Positions 12,205 to 12,616 of a stretch of 12,616 nt of DNA are shown piece after piece. The stretch comes from DATDYB01 sp036517115 (GTDB taxonomy: Bacteria; Patescibacteriota; Minisyncoccia; Phycocordibacterales; PALSA-1337). The first letter of the stretch is position 1; every line of letters starts with the position of its first letter. The DNA is taken from NCBI GenBank assembly GCA_036517115.1, contig DATDYB010000015.1:1-12616 (forward strand). The letters run 5' to 3'. The translations under genes were made by a program, and so were the position numbers. The notes below the pieces were generated by a model. The model made no database searches. It worked only from the letters and a program-made list of their open reading frames with translations, and was not told where the DNA came from.

Positions 12205-12616
12205 CTAATTGCCGCTCAAAGCGTCGTAAACGACTTTTCCTGCGACCACCATGCGCGTTAGAATCCAATGCTCCTTAACCAGCATCATTTCTACCGTCCA
12301 GTCATTGCGTATCATGGCTCCGAAGCTGTTTTGCGAATCAACATATGAACGTACCCGATACACCCCGTCGTTGTTTTCAGCACCCTCTGGCGTATTTATT
12401 TTGACCGCGTCGTACGGCAACGGAGGGAATTTCGCAGTTGAAGGAGATTTGAGTGCTTGCAACACAAACTGCTGTGCTTGGATATGTAAATCTATTTCGT
12501 CTGGCGCATAGACACTCTTTGTTTGAGTAGACGAATTTCCTGAACTCGACGAAGACCCTGAAAAGAAACCCACTAAGATAACCGTTCCGATGATGGAAAA
12601 GATAAGAATGGCTATG
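12205..12616 (-). CDS. 151-aa single-pass membrane protein spanning the circular join (main part)
   Basis: On the circle this gene starts at 80 (ATG), passes through position 1 to 12580 and stops at 12205; in this linear window its last 129 codons and the join overlap lie here. The protein has a short polar start, a hydrophobic segment at about residues 16-33 (IAILIFSIIGTVILVGFF), a Ser-rich linker (34-46) and a soluble domain of about 95 residues with the motifs LKSPSTAKFP (70-79) and VDSQNSFGA (107-115). I have the impression that this domain recurs in bacterial membrane-anchored proteins of unknown function, often as short tethered domains. The linear frame alone would suggest a GTG start at 12573 that deletes the membrane segment; reading across the join corrects this. 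Its role is unknown, perhaps a surface or envelope function. Confidence 0.8.
   Translation of the reverse strand, partial: IAILIFSIIGTVILVGFFSGSSSSSGNSSTQTKSVYAPDEIDLHIQAQQFVLQALKSPSTAKFPPLPYDAVKINTPEGAENNDGVYRVRSYVDSQNSFGAMIRNDWTVEMMLVKEHWILTRMVVAGKVVYDALSGN
12581..12616. repeat. Terminal direct repeat, second copy (circular overlap)
   Basis: Identical to positions 1-36. See the entry at 1-36: it marks the circular overlap and should be counted once. Confidence 0.95.

Noticed and set aside
1..12616. Alternative genetic code with TGA as glycine
   Set aside because: TGA ends the restriction enzyme, the helicase, the 130-aa gene and the 65-aa gene at sensible places, and none of the large conserved domains is broken by TGA.

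Overview
The window is almost certainly one complete circular DNA element of 12,580 bp, opened at an arbitrary point. Its first 36 bases are identical to its last 36, and a 151-codon gene reads in frame across the join. It carries a large serine recombinase, a small excisionase-like protein and a plasmid/phage-type primase-helicase. It has no recognisable capsid, relaxase, partition or ribosomal gene. I read it as an integrative element or plasmid-like circle. TGA ends several genes, so the standard bacterial code applies. The recombinase style, the scarcity of Shine-Dalgarno sites and the many small unrecognised proteins would fit an uncultivated bacterium, perhaps of the Patescibacteria/CPR. 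That assignment is an impression, not shown by the sequence.

Layout. (a) Backbone, all on the minus strand, in transcription order across the join: a 151-aa single-pass membrane protein (80 back to 12205); a 248-aa protein with a possible C-terminal winged helix (11912-11166) followed by an intrinsic terminator; a 42-aa small protein (11067-10939); a 595-aa Prim-Pol/RepA-like primase-helicase (10863-9076); a 130-aa unknown (9033-8641); then a tightly overlapping trio of a 65-aa unknown, the 633-aa serine recombinase and a 74-aa excisionase-like HTH protein (8504-6198). (b) Cargo: a membrane-anchored ComEC-like metallo-beta-lactamase-fold protein (347-1213, plus), converging on a single-chain type IIG-like restriction-modification enzyme (4260-1216, minus), which diverges from a UvrD-like helicase (4349-6064, plus). 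Spot counts put the restriction/helicase block near 35% GC and the primase near 55%, which suggests the block was acquired separately.

How the parts may work together. The recombinase would insert or excise the circle at an attachment site; a 40-bp imperfect dyad just upstream of its operon (8533-8572) is the best candidate. The 74-aa HTH protein would set the direction, and the primase-helicase would copy the excised circle. The restriction enzyme, possibly with the helicase, would protect the host or the element from other DNA.

The non-coding parts are rich in structure. They hold two strong dyads at 108-225, a symmetric four-half-site GGCAA/TTGCC array upstream of the 248-aa gene, a run of overlapping inverted repeats at 11997-12170, and hairpins on both sides of the primase gene. 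The recombinase gene also contains a duplicated, in-frame palindromic 54-bp repeat. No tRNA, rRNA or CRISPR array was seen.
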